Positions 18,627 through 27,224 of a stretch of 64,000 bases of DNA are shown piece by piece (position 1 is the stretch's first letter; the number at the start of each line of letters is the position of its first letter). The translations under genes and the position numbers were made by a program. The notes beneath the pieces were generated by a model that saw nothing but the letters and a program-made list of their open reading frames with translations, did not search any database and was not told the DNA's origin. The stretch comes from Acinetobacter bouvetii (GTDB lineage: Bacteria > Pseudomonadota > Gammaproteobacteria > Pseudomonadales > Moraxellaceae): assembly GCF_902753875.1 (NCBI RefSeq), contig NZ_CADDTS010000031.1, positions 47,754 to 111,753 on the forward strand. The letters run 5' to 3'.

Positions 18627-20930
18627 ATGAAGAAACAACTTGTCATTTGCCTATCAATGGCTGTCATGCCTTGCTATACGCAGGCTGAAACAGCACATGA
18701 AGAATTTATGGCCACGCTGTACATTAATCAAATCGATCAAAAAACGGATCTTCTGATCATAAAAAAAGATCAGCAATGGTTAACCGCATGCCAAGACTTG
18801 GCTAACACCTTTCTTGATCTACAAGCATTAACTAAAGTCACCGTTGCCGGCCAATCCTATTGTATGTTGAATACCGCCCCAATTACGGCCGAATTTAATG
18901 ATGCTCAGCAAAGCTTGCAGATGCACGTTCCACCATCATTCATGCAAAATTCTGAACAAAAAAATAATCACCCAAATCTAGCTGCTGCCAGTGCGCCATT
19001 TGGTGGATATCTCAATTATGATGCGCTATACAAAAAAATATCCCAGCAGCAGAGCTACAATGAATTCGGTTTAAAAAACGATCTAAGCCTGTTCAAAGAT
19101 AATCTTTTATTTAAAAACTCTACCCTATTGCATCACAGCAATAAGGCAAACGAAACACAAGATCAATTCACACGTTTATTCACTCAATTTAGTTTGGAGC
19201 AGCCCAACCACCTCACCACACTGCAGATTGGTGACAGCATTTCACCTTCAAGCCCTGTCAGTAGAGGGGTTTATTTTGCAGGACTGCAGTATGGCACTTC
19301 ATTTATGCAACGCCCCGGCTTCGTTTATTGGAATATTCCTTCTATTGTCGGCAGCGCCCTGACCCCGTCTACGGTAGATTTATATATTAATGGCATAAAA
19401 AACTACAGCACCAAAGTCAATCCTGGTGAATTCAACATTCAAAGTGGTGCATTATTCAATGGCGATGGCAAAGGGCAAATGATCATTGAAGATGTGCTTG
19501 GCAATAAAACCGTACAGGATTTTGATTTAAGCGTAACGGATCAACTGTTACGCAAAGGTCTGCAAGACTACAATATTTCGGCAGGACGGCTACGTTATAA
19601 TTTTGATGAAGACAGCAATGACTATCGTGATTATTTTACCAGTGTTTACTTTCGCACGGGGTTAACCGATACGCTTAACCTAGGCTTTAGCGCCAACTAT
19701 CTTAAGGATCTGCAAAATTTCGGTGCATTCTCCAGCCAATATGTCCCTCATTTAGGAATGATTACGCTTGGCGCAGCATACAGCCATGCCAATTCTGCGA
19801 ATGGACAAAAGTTCAATCTGGGCATTTCAAAAAATGCGTCCTATTTTAATTTGGGTTTCAACACAGAATATAACTCTGAACACTTTAAAACGATGGGCAT
19901 GGACGATTCACAAAATTTGCCTAAATTTGATCACTTGCTTTATGCCGGCCTGAATCAGATTCCTTTCATTGGGCATTTAACTTTTAACTATGTTGAACAG
20001 TCACAATATAAAAAAAGTAACTTGAGTGATAAAAGAATATTTTCCCTCAGAGGTGGTAAAGCACTTTTTTCTTCATTATATTTTAACTATGGCTTGAGCT
20101 ATGAAAATCAAAGTAAAGATAAACTGCTCTTTGATCTGGCCTTTTCATATCAGTTCGACAATAAGCATTCAGCTTATCTCAGCAAAAATAACAGTGCTCT
20201 ATATGCAGCCATTAATAAAACAGATCTAGCCCTGACGGGTTTCGATTACAGCGCTAGTGTTGGAAAAAATCATGAAAGCACTATTTTCAATACAGATACG
20301 ACATTAAAAAAATCTTTTGGCGACTTAAACTTGCGTTATTCCAACAACCAAGATGCCTACCAAGCGCAAGCAGATTTCCAGGGTGCATTCGTTTTCCTCG
20401 ATCACAGTATAGGCTTGACCAAATCTATTGAGTATCCATTTGCATTGGTTAGACTTTCAAATCAGGAAAATATTGATATTTATAAAAATAATGAATTCGT
20501 AGGTAAAACCAACAAAAAAGGTGAATTATTTGTACACCGCTTAATTGCCTATGCAAATCATGATATTTCTTATGATCAGAATCAGCTTCCGATTGAATAT
20601 GAAACACCAATTTTAAATAGAAATCTTGTACCTTACGATTTGCGAGGCTATGTAGTAGACCTTCCAATCATTCGCTCATTTGATCTCAGCTTTAAATTAA
20701 CAGACTTTCAAGGTGCTGCAATCCCCGCAGGTAGTATGATCAGCTATGCTCAAAATCCTGATCATTCAGTGCCAGTCGGTTCGCAAGGTATAGTCACAAT
20801 ATACGGATTAAAAGAGTCTACGCAATACACGTTTACGGTCAAAACTGGCCCAGAACAGCACTGCACGTTTAGCTATTTGACTGCTGCTTTTAACAATAAC
20901 AATACGCTGATTCCAGCCACCTGCAGATAA
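18627..20930 (+). CDS. Outer-membrane pilus usher (CsuD/FimD-like)
   Basis: A 767-residue exported protein with signal peptide (cleavage near TQA, residue 21), an N-terminal chaperone-binding domain, a large beta-barrel rich in alternating aromatic strands (about 150-610) interrupted by the plug, and C-terminal domains with the QGIVTIYGLKESTQYTF motif. Usher signatures include SRGVYFAGLQYGTSFMQRPGF and DLYINGIKNYSTKVNPGEF. It would bind chaperone-subunit complexes and secrete the fibre. The length suits the archaic clade, shorter than FimD. Confidence 0.9.
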   Translation: MKKQLVICLSMAVMPCYTQAETAHEEFMATLYINQIDQKTDLLIIKKDQQWLTACQDLANTFLDLQALTKVTVAGQSYCMLNTAPITAEFNDAQQSLQMHVPPSFMQNSEQKNNHPNLAAASAPFGGYLNYDALYKKISQQQSYNEFGLKNDLSLFKDNLLFKNSTLLHHSNKANETQDQFTRLFTQFSLEQPNHLTTLQIGDSISPSSPVSRGVYFAGLQYGTSFMQRPGFVYWNIPSIVGSALTPSTVDLYINGIKNYSTKVNPGEFNIQSGALFNGDGKGQMIIEDVLGNKTVQDFDLSVTDQLLRKGLQDYNISAGRLRYNFDEDSNDYRDYFTSVYFRTGLTDTLNLGFSANYLKDLQNFGAFSSQYVPHLGMITLGAAYSHANSANGQKFNLGISKNASYFNLGFNTEYNSEHFKTMGMDDSQNLPKFDHLLYAGLNQIPFIGHLTFNYVEQSQYKKSNLSDKRIFSLRGGKALFSSLYFNYGLSYENQSKDKLLFDLAFSYQFDNKHSAYLSKNNSALYAAINKTDLALTGFDYSASVGKNHESTIFNTDTTLKKSFGDLNLRYSNNQDAYQAQADFQGAFVFLDHSIGLTKSIEYPFALVRLSNQENIDIYKNNEFVGKTNKKGELFVHRLIAYANHDISYDQNQLPIEYETPILNRNLVPYDLRGYVVDLPIIRSFDLSFKLTDFQGAAIPAGSMISYAQNPDHSVPVGSQGIVTIYGLKESTQYTFTVKTGPEQHCTFSYLTAAFNNNNTLIPATCR

Positions 20931-20939
20931 AGGGAAAAC

Positions 20940-21362
20940 ATGAAAAAAATAATTCAATATCTTACGATATCTATACTGCTTGGTTTCAGCAGTATGGCAC
21001 TGTACGCACAGGGATGTAGCCTTTCATCGTTTACCTCCCAGAATTTAGTGTTCTCTGCACAGCAGTTTAGTACTGCTAATTTTGCTTTTAACATTAATTG
21101 CCAATCCCCATACAATGTGAGATTCAGCAATGCAAATCCTGCTTCTAATGAGGGTATAGGCTATTTAAGCGATCAACAGCATAAAATTAAAACTAAAATG
21201 TCAGCGCGTAGTGATTGGAACATTCCTTGGAATACCTCGGTTATGCAAGTAAATAACAGCAACAACCATTATGTAGTAACGGTCGCTATTGTAGATGCTA
21301 TTAAAGCAACCACTCCTGCTGGAATTTATAAAGACAGAATTCAAGTCAATATTGAATACTAA
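20940..21362 (+). CDS. Second SCPU-domain pilus protein, probable tip or minor subunit
   Basis: A 140-residue exported protein with signal peptide (cleavage near LYA, residue 23) and one spore coat protein U domain: cysteines in QGCSLSS and INCQSP, and a C-terminal strand ending PAGIYKDRIQVNIEY. It follows the usher by nine bases. Unlike CsuE, which has two domains, this protein has only one, so a two-domain tip adhesin is missing and this may be the tip or a minor subunit. The tip role is inferred from position only. Confidence 0.75.
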   Translation: MKKIIQYLTISILLGFSSMALYAQGCSLSSFTSQNLVFSAQQFSTANFAFNINCQSPYNVRFSNANPASNEGIGYLSDQQHKIKTKMSARSDWNIPWNTSVMQVNNSNNHYVVTVAIVDAIKATTPAGIYKDRIQVNIEY

Positions 21363-21418
21363 ATTCACCTTTGAATTACTGCATTAGACTTGATCAAATA
21401 CTCCTCTCAAAATATGAG

Positions 21419-21502
21419 ATGAAAAGTAGTTTAACAATGCGTGAGCAGTTGCAGACGGAGGATATTTCATCGCTACTGCATTCCTTTAATGCTCTTGAAT
21501 AA
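21419..21502 (+). pseudogene. Remnant of the 3' end of a CatB-like acetyltransferase gene
   Basis: Read in one frame, this stretch encodes a tail beginning KSSLTMREQLQTEDISSLL, matching the acetyltransferase tail [19 protein letters not shown] encoded at 16994-17053. The DNA is also similar, with 26 of 30 bases shared from 21437 (ATGCGTGA-CAGTT-CAGACGG). No start, beta-helix or other part of the gene is present. It ends in TAA just inside the end of the next, convergent gene. It is best read as the displaced end of the original gene or of a lost paralogue. Confidence 0.75.
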
Positions 21503-22217
21503 AAGGGATTAGCGTCAAGCTCCACTGTTTATATTCATCGATTTTATTATTTTTAAGCCAGTTTATATTTAAATAACTTAAACGCCATTCATAATAAGCC
21601 AATCCTATATCCCTATAGCTGATCTTAAGTATGGTTGCCGTCTGATCTTCACAATAATTATTCTTTTCGTCTTTCATATCTCGGTAGCAGGAGAGTCGAT
21701 TCTGGTACTCGTAGAAAGGTAGATGTTCAAAGACTAGCTTTGTTTTTCCTTTTGGAAGTAATTGAATAAAATCCACATTCTGCTCACCACTATCATCACC
21801 CAGAGAGTTTGAAATCCCACCATAAACCAAGGCAACGGCATAATTATGCTTATTTAAAGGGTAAAGTGCAGGATGAAGATAAGTTATCGGCTTATGATCC
21901 TCCTGAATTGCAAATACCGGCTGATACTCGGCTAAATCCCAATGCTCCATAATTCTATATAGCCCACTCTGTTTTAAAAGCTGGGTGATTCGCAATTTGT
22001 CATCAATCAAATAATAATATGTCTGATTTGCAATTTTGACTGACCAGAGTCTGGCATTCGCCTCATGACATTCAGATTTTAATTGTTGGCAAATTTTCCT
22101 GAGTTCAGTTGCAGAAATATCTTCTTTTTGAAAAGTCAATGATTGTATTGAATCGGCAGCGCAGACAGGAAAAGTAATAAATATAATAAATAGTTGTAGA
22201 ATTAATTTTTGCATCAT
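21486..22217 (-). CDS. Exported protein of unknown function
   Basis: A 243-residue protein with a signal peptide (cleavage near CAA, residue 20). The mature part is mixed alpha/beta with five cysteines (CQQLKSEC, LSCYRD, NYCEDQ), consistent with periplasmic disulfides. I recognise no domain. It is convergent to the acetyltransferase remnant, overlapping its end by 17 bases, so the insertion edge of the pilus locus lies immediately next to it. Confidence 0.65.
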   Translation of the reverse strand: MMQKLILQLFIIFITFPVCAADSIQSLTFQKEDISATELRKICQQLKSECHEANARLWSVKIANQTYYYLIDDKLRITQLLKQSGLYRIMEHWDLAEYQPVFAIQEDHKPITYLHPALYPLNKHNYAVALVYGGISNSLGDDSGEQNVDFIQLLPKGKTKLVFEHLPFYEYQNRLSCYRDMKDEKNNYCEDQTATILKISYRDIGLAYYEWRLSYLNINWLKNNKIDEYKQWSLTLIPFIQEH

Positions 22218-22824
22218 TATTCATATTCTTATCATGATTTTATTTGAGCGATTGTAAAGTGTTTCAGTTCTTCCTCCAAGTGCACCTCAAAATTGAGGCA
22301 TAAAAAACTACTCAATCAGAGTGGGTTTTCAGAATATGGTGGCTATGACAAGACTTAAACTTGTAACCCCTATATTATGAGTGAAGCATCCTAACCAACT
22401 GGGCTATCCTATAAATAACTCACCAATCCATTAAGTTTCTCCCCCTAGACGTTTCCAATCCCAAAGATCACGCTGCCAATTCAATTGATTTTTTTCAGTC
22501 ATTTCTATTTCATTATTAATAAGTTACCACTTATATGATATGACAATTTTAAAGAGCCGTTCACATCTATTTTTAAACATGGTTGCAAATAAAAAATCCG
22601 CTTACAATTTCATCAGACTTTAGTTTTAAACCTGCCAATTCTTAAACAAATTCATGTTAGATTAAATTATAAATAATTTCTTATGGTGCCAATTATCCAT
22701 ATGAAATTACTAGGTTTTATTTTATTAAAAATACAGTTAGTATCAAATTTCAAACGGTTTTATTGAACAAAAAATCATAGTCTTAATGTATACGTTTTAG
22801 CAATGATTATAAGGAGAAATACAC
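22218..22824. other. 607-base intergenic region with a tRNA remnant
   Basis: No coding frame is convincing. The part at 22337-22413 is a decayed tRNA-Met gene on the minus strand, listed separately. An inverted repeat CCTCAA/TTGAGG lies at 22285-22298. The segment 22500-22800 is very AT-rich and presumably holds the promoter of the universal stress gene. Confidence 0.6.
22337..22413 (-). pseudogene. Decayed tRNA-Met gene
   Basis: On the minus strand these 77 bases align end to end with elongator tRNA-Met. Landmarks are TAGCCCAGTTGGTTAG (D arm), ACTCATAAT with anticodon CAT, GGGGTTACAAG, T arm ending CTTGT, and CATAGCC-ACCA as 3' acceptor and CCA. The 5' acceptor strand no longer pairs with the 3' strand, the anticodon stem has two mismatches, and the T-loop has lost its TTCGA core. 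It should be non-functional. Confidence 0.75.
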
Positions 22825-23265
22825 ATGGCTTATCAGAATATTTTAGTCCCTGTTGACGGTTCAGAAACAGCTTATGCAGCGGTCGCAAAAGCAACTGAGT
22901 TTGCTAAAGCATTTGGCAGTAAAGTGACAGTGGTTCAGGTCTTGGCGCTTGATCCATATATTGCAGCAGAATACATTTCTGCGAATCAAACCAATGACTT
23001 GATTGAACGCGCACGTACTGCAATTATTGAATCGCTTGATGCAGCAAAAGCAAAATTCAATGAACAAGGCCTTGCAGTTGAAACTAAACTTCTTGAAGGA
23101 CAAGTGATTCATCGTGAAATTGTAAAAGCTGCTGAAGACATGCACGCCGATCTGATCATTATTGGTTCACATGGCCGTACAGGTTTGAAAAAATTATTCT
23201 TGGGTAGCGTGGCGCAAAGTGTACTGGGAGAATCTCATATTCCAGTACTGATTGTCCGCGAATAA
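22825..23265 (+). CDS. Universal stress protein, UspA family
   Basis: A 146-residue single Usp domain. The N-terminal ILVPVDGSETAYAAVAKA and the C-terminal ATP-binding motif GSHGRTGLKKLFLGSVAQSVL, with the following PVLIV strand, indicate an ATP-binding Usp of the UspF/MJ0577 type. Such proteins are induced by starvation and oxidative or osmotic stress and act in the cytoplasm. AAGGAG sits nine bases before the ATG. A single-gene unit with a long upstream region. Confidence 0.92.
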   Translation: MAYQNILVPVDGSETAYAAVAKATEFAKAFGSKVTVVQVLALDPYIAAEYISANQTNDLIERARTAIIESLDAAKAKFNEQGLAVETKLLEGQVIHREIVKAAEDMHADLIIIGSHGRTGLKKLFLGSVAQSVLGESHIPVLIVRE

Positions 23266-23331
23266 TATTCCTTCTGAATTTCCCATCTTGTTTCAAGGTG
23301 GGAAATATCTTATTGATTAAATTTTCTATTT

Positions 23332-23664
23332 TTATCCGCCATTCATCCATTGATACTGTTTTAAATTGATTTTATCTCCAATCACCATCACCCCTTCTGC
23401 TAGCAATTTTGTGCGCTGAATATTTTCACCCTGTCCATCTAATTTACTTAGGCTAATTTTTCCTTGTGAATTAATCACCCGATGCCAGGGAATTTCACTT
23501 GCCTGATCCAGATGCTTTAGTACATAACCCACTAAACGTGCATGTTTGGGCAAACCTGCCATCTTGGCAATCTGACCATAGCTAGCGACTTTTCCATAAG
23601 GAATTAGAGCCACGACTTGCAGAATTTGACGCGCCAATTCATCGCTAGAAGCATTCTGAGGCAT
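23332..23664 (-). CDS. Alkyltransferase-like DNA repair protein (ATL)
   Basis: A 110-residue protein of the MGMT C-terminal DNA-binding domain family: IPYGKVASYGQIAKMAGLPKHARLVG followed by IPWHRVINSQGKIS. In true O6-alkylguanine transferases the active site reads PCHR; here the cysteine is replaced by Trp60. ATL proteins of this kind (E. coli YbaZ has the same change) bind O6-alkylguanine without repairing it and flag it for nucleotide excision repair. The stop is near the end of the Usp gene on the opposite strand. Confidence 0.88.
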   Translation of the reverse strand: MPQNASSDELARQILQVVALIPYGKVASYGQIAKMAGLPKHARLVGYVLKHLDQASEIPWHRVINSQGKISLSKLDGQGENIQRTKLLAEGVMVIGDKINLKQYQWMNGG

Positions 23665-23872
23665 ACATCATCCTTTCAGTAGTAGATTGAAATGTACTGC
23701 TTCCCTTGGAAAATACGATTTCAACCAATCATCCTGTTCATTTAACAAATCTATCGATATTGCTATTCCATCAACTCGACTGGATTGTAACCACTTTAAA
23801 ATCCTATCTTAAAACAACTAAAATTCTAAACTGAGAGGTTGAGTATGAACACCTCTTGATCTTCTTACATTA

Positions 23873-23895
23873 AAAAAGCCCGTTGAGGGCTTTTT
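23873..23895 (-). terminator. Terminator of the antiporter gene
   Basis: AAAAAGCCC (23873-23881) pairs with GGGCTTTTT (23887-23895) around the loop GTTGA, 26 bases beyond the antiporter stop. Confidence 0.85.
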
Positions 23896-23921
23896 ATAAG
23901 GGTTTGAGAATTAATTGAAAA

Positions 23922-25421
23922 TTAAAAGTTATCCGGACTTTCCAGACGTTTCACCACCTGAACTTTTTCTGGATTATGCATCACAGCCACACCATCTTCA
24001 GCTTTTTCATCAATCAAGGCATCCGGGTTATATACCGTAATGGTTTCATTCCCGTTGGCATCTTCACCGACAATATACTGAAAGCCTTTCTTATTCATTT
24101 TGTGGCACATACGTTGATACCAGCCCTTAAAACCTTCCGTTTCTTCATTCGGATTGTAATAAAAGGCATTCATCACGGCGGGTAAACCCAAGCCACAAAC
24201 CAAGCCGGACATTAATACCGCAATAAAAGTATATCCAATCAAAATACTGCTGTATTCACTCAGTTCAGGAATATTCGCTACCGCAAGAATCAAAGCGAGC
24301 GAGATACCACCACGCACGCCACCCCAGGAAAGAATAGCCAAACTGCCGTTATAGCTTTTGTGTCGAAAGCTGGGGAAAAAAGCAAATGACAAATAGTTTG
24401 CTGCAAAGCGTGAAGCGTGCAGAATAAAGAACGCGACAATACCGCCCAGAATCAGGCTAATGCTCAAATCTAGAATAAACAGTTCCAGTCCAATCAAGGT
24501 AAACAAGAAGGAATTGATGATGCCTTCAACGGTATGCCAAAAGTGGTTTACTTCACGAATTTCACGTTCCTGTAAGATTTCTTTCCATTTGTTACCCACG
24601 ACCAAGCCGCCAATCACGCAGGCAATAGGTGCTGAAGCATGTGCAAATAATGCCACCAGATAAGAACCACAAGCCAGCAGTGCCGTGGTGAGAATTAAAG
24701 ATTCCATTTCATGTTTGCCACGAAGTAATCTTAAAATTCCCAGACCAAAACCCCATCCAATAATAATGGCTACAACAATCTCGTAAAGTAAGGTTTCCAG
24801 CGTTCCAATAATGGTAAAGTGCTCACCCTGCAATACATACAATAAGGTCATGAACACAGCGATACACATGGCATCATTAAACAATGATTCGCCTTCAAGT
24901 TTGACGATCAGATGATGCGGCGCACGTACCGAACTGAGCACACCTTTAATCCCAATCGGGTCAGTTGCACCCAGCGCAGCACCTAACAGTAACAGCACCA
25001 GTAAATCGACATGCTTGCCAGTCAGGAACTGATAACCATACAGTGTCACCCCAAAAAACACCGCACAGAGCACTAGCGCAATACTGGCCAAGATACTAAT
25101 GGGCTTCCAGTGACTTTTTAAATCTGAGACTTTAAATTTTAAAGCGGAAGAGGTCAGGATAAAACAAATCACGCCATTAATTAAAAAGTCATAAAAATCA
25201 ATATGACGAACTGCTTCTTCAATATTGTGAATATTGATGGTGATAAACTGGTTACCACTAAGTAAGCTCGCGCCCCACTGTAAAATAAAGACAAAAATGG
25301 CCGAAACAATAGGCACACCAATCGCTTGAGGGAAACCCAAGATCCGTTTATTAAAAATCGTCGTTGCTATCGAAAGTGCAAAAATGACAGTAAAGACTTG
25401 AAGAAAAAAGAAATTTCCCAT
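23922..25421 (-). CDS. Cation:proton antiporter, CPA1/NhaP type
   Basis: A 499-residue membrane protein with about twelve hydrophobic segments over the first 400 residues and a charged cytoplasmic tail. The CPA1 signature GAALGATDPIGIKGVLSS and the LEGESLFNDAMCIAVF stretch carry the ion-binding Asp residues; SWGGVRGGISLALIL is the later conserved helix. Such proteins exchange Na+ or K+ for H+ across the inner membrane in pH and salt homeostasis; ion preference cannot be told. The start ATG lies immediately after AACTTTA with a weak ribosome site. Confidence 0.9.
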   Translation of the reverse strand: MGNFFFLQVFTVIFALSIATTIFNKRILGFPQAIGVPIVSAIFVFILQWGASLLSGNQFITINIHNIEEAVRHIDFYDFLINGVICFILTSSALKFKVSDLKSHWKPISILASIALVLCAVFFGVTLYGYQFLTGKHVDLLVLLLLGAALGATDPIGIKGVLSSVRAPHHLIVKLEGESLFNDAMCIAVFMTLLYVLQGEHFTIIGTLETLLYEIVVAIIIGWGFGLGILRLLRGKHEMESLILTTALLACGSYLVALFAHASAPIACVIGGLVVGNKWKEILQEREIREVNHFWHTVEGIINSFLFTLIGLELFILDLSISLILGGIVAFFILHASRFAANYLSFAFFPSFRHKSYNGSLAILSWGGVRGGISLALILAVANIPELSEYSSILIGYTFIAVLMSGLVCGLGLPAVMNAFYYNPNEETEGFKGWYQRMCHKMNKKGFQYIVGEDANGNETITVYNPDALIDEKAEDGVAVMHNPEKVQVVKRLESPDNF

Positions 25422-25654
25422 TAAAGTTCCAACTTGAGCAATTCATTGGAATAAAGCGAACGTAGCCAACCATTTCCAAGTAAATATTTAATTAAATAAC
25501 ATTTATTAATCGAATTAGTTTAACGATTTTTTTATCATCAAACAAAATAGTTAAGTTTTTTTACATATTTTTAGCAATGATTTAACATAGCCCTGCATTT
25601 CTATCTTAGTGTACCTACGCTTTCTTTTATTTCTACATAAAGTTGAATTAAATC

Positions 25655-26212
25655 ATGCATCAAACAGTTAAAACCCTATTTCGACTTTTTTTTGCACTGG
25701 TTATTTTTCTGATTACTCTGGCTTTATGGTTGAGTGTCTTTTCAAAAAGTAAGGAAATTTTCCAGGCTGATCAACTGTTCCAACAAGCCAAGCAAATCTC
25801 ACTTAAATCTACGTCCCAAGAGCAACTGGTTTTAGTGTCAAATAATCAATCACCAGATCAGACCATTTACATTGTGATTGCCCAAAACGGATATATTGCT
25901 GAGCTGCCTTGTGAACACTACCTAAAAGATATCTGCACAGATGAATACAATCAGCAGCATACCCGCCAAATCAAGCAACTAGACTTGTTGAAAGTTGGCC
26001 AGAACCAATATATACAGCAGATCAGTTACCAAGATAGCCGCACTCAAAAACAGCAACAATGGTTCTATTCCAAACAGCAAATTCAGCAATTTTATCAGGC
26101 TGACATCGACAGCTTAAAATATCACATTTTCAGCATCCTGCTTTTTGCTCTGGCAGCGCTATATGTCTCGATTCGAATACTGCGTAACTTTAAAAAGTTT
26201 ATTCATCGTTAA
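25655..26212 (+). CDS. Membrane-anchored protein of unknown function
   Basis: A 185-residue protein with a hydrophobic segment at each end (about residues 9-30 and 158-175) and a Gln-rich soluble central part (about 32-155) containing two cysteines (LPCEHY and DICTD). The likely topology is a periplasmic loop held by two membrane helices. No domain is recognised. It is divergent from the antiporter gene and convergent with the metallopeptidase gene. Confidence 0.6.
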   Translation: MHQTVKTLFRLFFALVIFLITLALWLSVFSKSKEIFQADQLFQQAKQISLKSTSQEQLVLVSNNQSPDQTIYIVIAQNGYIAELPCEHYLKDICTDEYNQQHTRQIKQLDLLKVGQNQYIQQISYQDSRTQKQQQWFYSKQQIQQFYQADIDSLKYHIFSILLFALAALYVSIRILRNFKKFIHR

Positions 26213-26224
26213 ACAAGCAAATAA

Positions 26225-26251
26225 AAAAAGAGGATTGAACATCCTCTTTTT
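26225..26251. terminator. Bidirectional terminator between convergent genes
   Basis: AAAAAGAGGAT (26225-26235) pairs perfectly with ATCCTCTTTTT (26241-26251) around a 5-base loop. Confidence 0.9.
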
Positions 26252-26266
26252 CATATTTCATTGATT

Positions 26267-27172
26267 TTAAATCGCTTGATTAAAAGTATCACAGTCATTG
26301 ATATTTCCAGATTTCAAACCAATTTGAAACCATTTCATCCTTTGCTGACTACTACCGTGGGTAAAACTATCCGGGACTACCTGCCCAGTTGAGCGCTTCT
26401 GTAAATAGTCATCGCCAATTTTATGCGCTGCATCCATGGCTTCCTCAATATCCCCCTGTTCCAGGAACTGAGTACGTTGCTGATTATGATGCGCCCAGAT
26501 ACCGGCAAAACAGTCAGCCTGTAATTCCTGACGTACTGATAACTGATTACCTTGTACTTCACTGCTTTGAGCACGGGCTTTTTGTACTTGTTCAGAAATA
26601 CCTAATAGTGTTTGTACATGATGACCGACTTCATGTGCCACCACATAAGCTTGAGCAAAATCACCTGCCTGATCCTGACGCGACAATTCAGTCGAGTTTT
26701 GCTCACCTGAAATACCCATCTGCTCTTTCATATCCTTAAAGAAAGCCGTATCGATATAGACTTTTTGATCAGTCGGGCAGTAAAAAGGTCCCATGGCTGA
26801 TTGAGCTGTACCACAACCTGAATTCACCATTCCACTAAACATAACCAACTTGGGTGCTACATATTGTGCATTTAATTGCTGCTGAAATACTTGTGACCAG
26901 GTGTCTTCTGTGTCGGCTAAAACCGTACCTACAAAATCCATGGCTTCCTGCTGTTCCGGAGTAGGATTATCTAATCCCTTGGTTTCAGCCGATTGGGATT
27001 GAGAAGTCACCTGTTTGGTTGCCTGATAAGCCTGCTGCGGGTCTACGCCAAAAAACTTCCAAGCTACAAAAGCCACTACAAGCCCTAGAATACTGATGCC
27101 ACCAGCCTTAGCTCCACCGCCGCCGCGGCGATCCTCTACATTTGTACTTACACGACGTCCTTTCCAACGCAT
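26267..27172 (-). CDS. Neutral zinc metallopeptidase, YpfJ family
   Basis: A 301-residue membrane-anchored protein. The N-terminus MRWKGRRVSTNVEDRRG is the family hallmark, followed by a membrane segment (about 25-42) and a periplasmic domain with the zinc motif HEVGH (residues 180-184) and the later ELQADCFAGIWAHH metal-ligand helix. The family (putative neutral zinc metallopeptidase) has no well-defined substrate. It is downstream of the DUF808 gene on the same strand with a 52-base gap. Confidence 0.92.
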   Translation of the reverse strand: MRWKGRRVSTNVEDRRGGGGAKAGGISILGLVVAFVAWKFFGVDPQQAYQATKQVTSQSQSAETKGLDNPTPEQQEAMDFVGTVLADTEDTWSQVFQQQLNAQYVAPKLVMFSGMVNSGCGTAQSAMGPFYCPTDQKVYIDTAFFKDMKEQMGISGEQNSTELSRQDQAGDFAQAYVVAHEVGHHVQTLLGISEQVQKARAQSSEVQGNQLSVRQELQADCFAGIWAHHNQQRTQFLEQGDIEEAMDAAHKIGDDYLQKRSTGQVVPDSFTHGSSQQRMKWFQIGLKSGNINDCDTFNQAI

Positions 27173-27224
27173 AGTGATATTCCTTATAGTTTTCGCTATT
27201 AGCTTATTTTGAGGGCTTTCCTGA

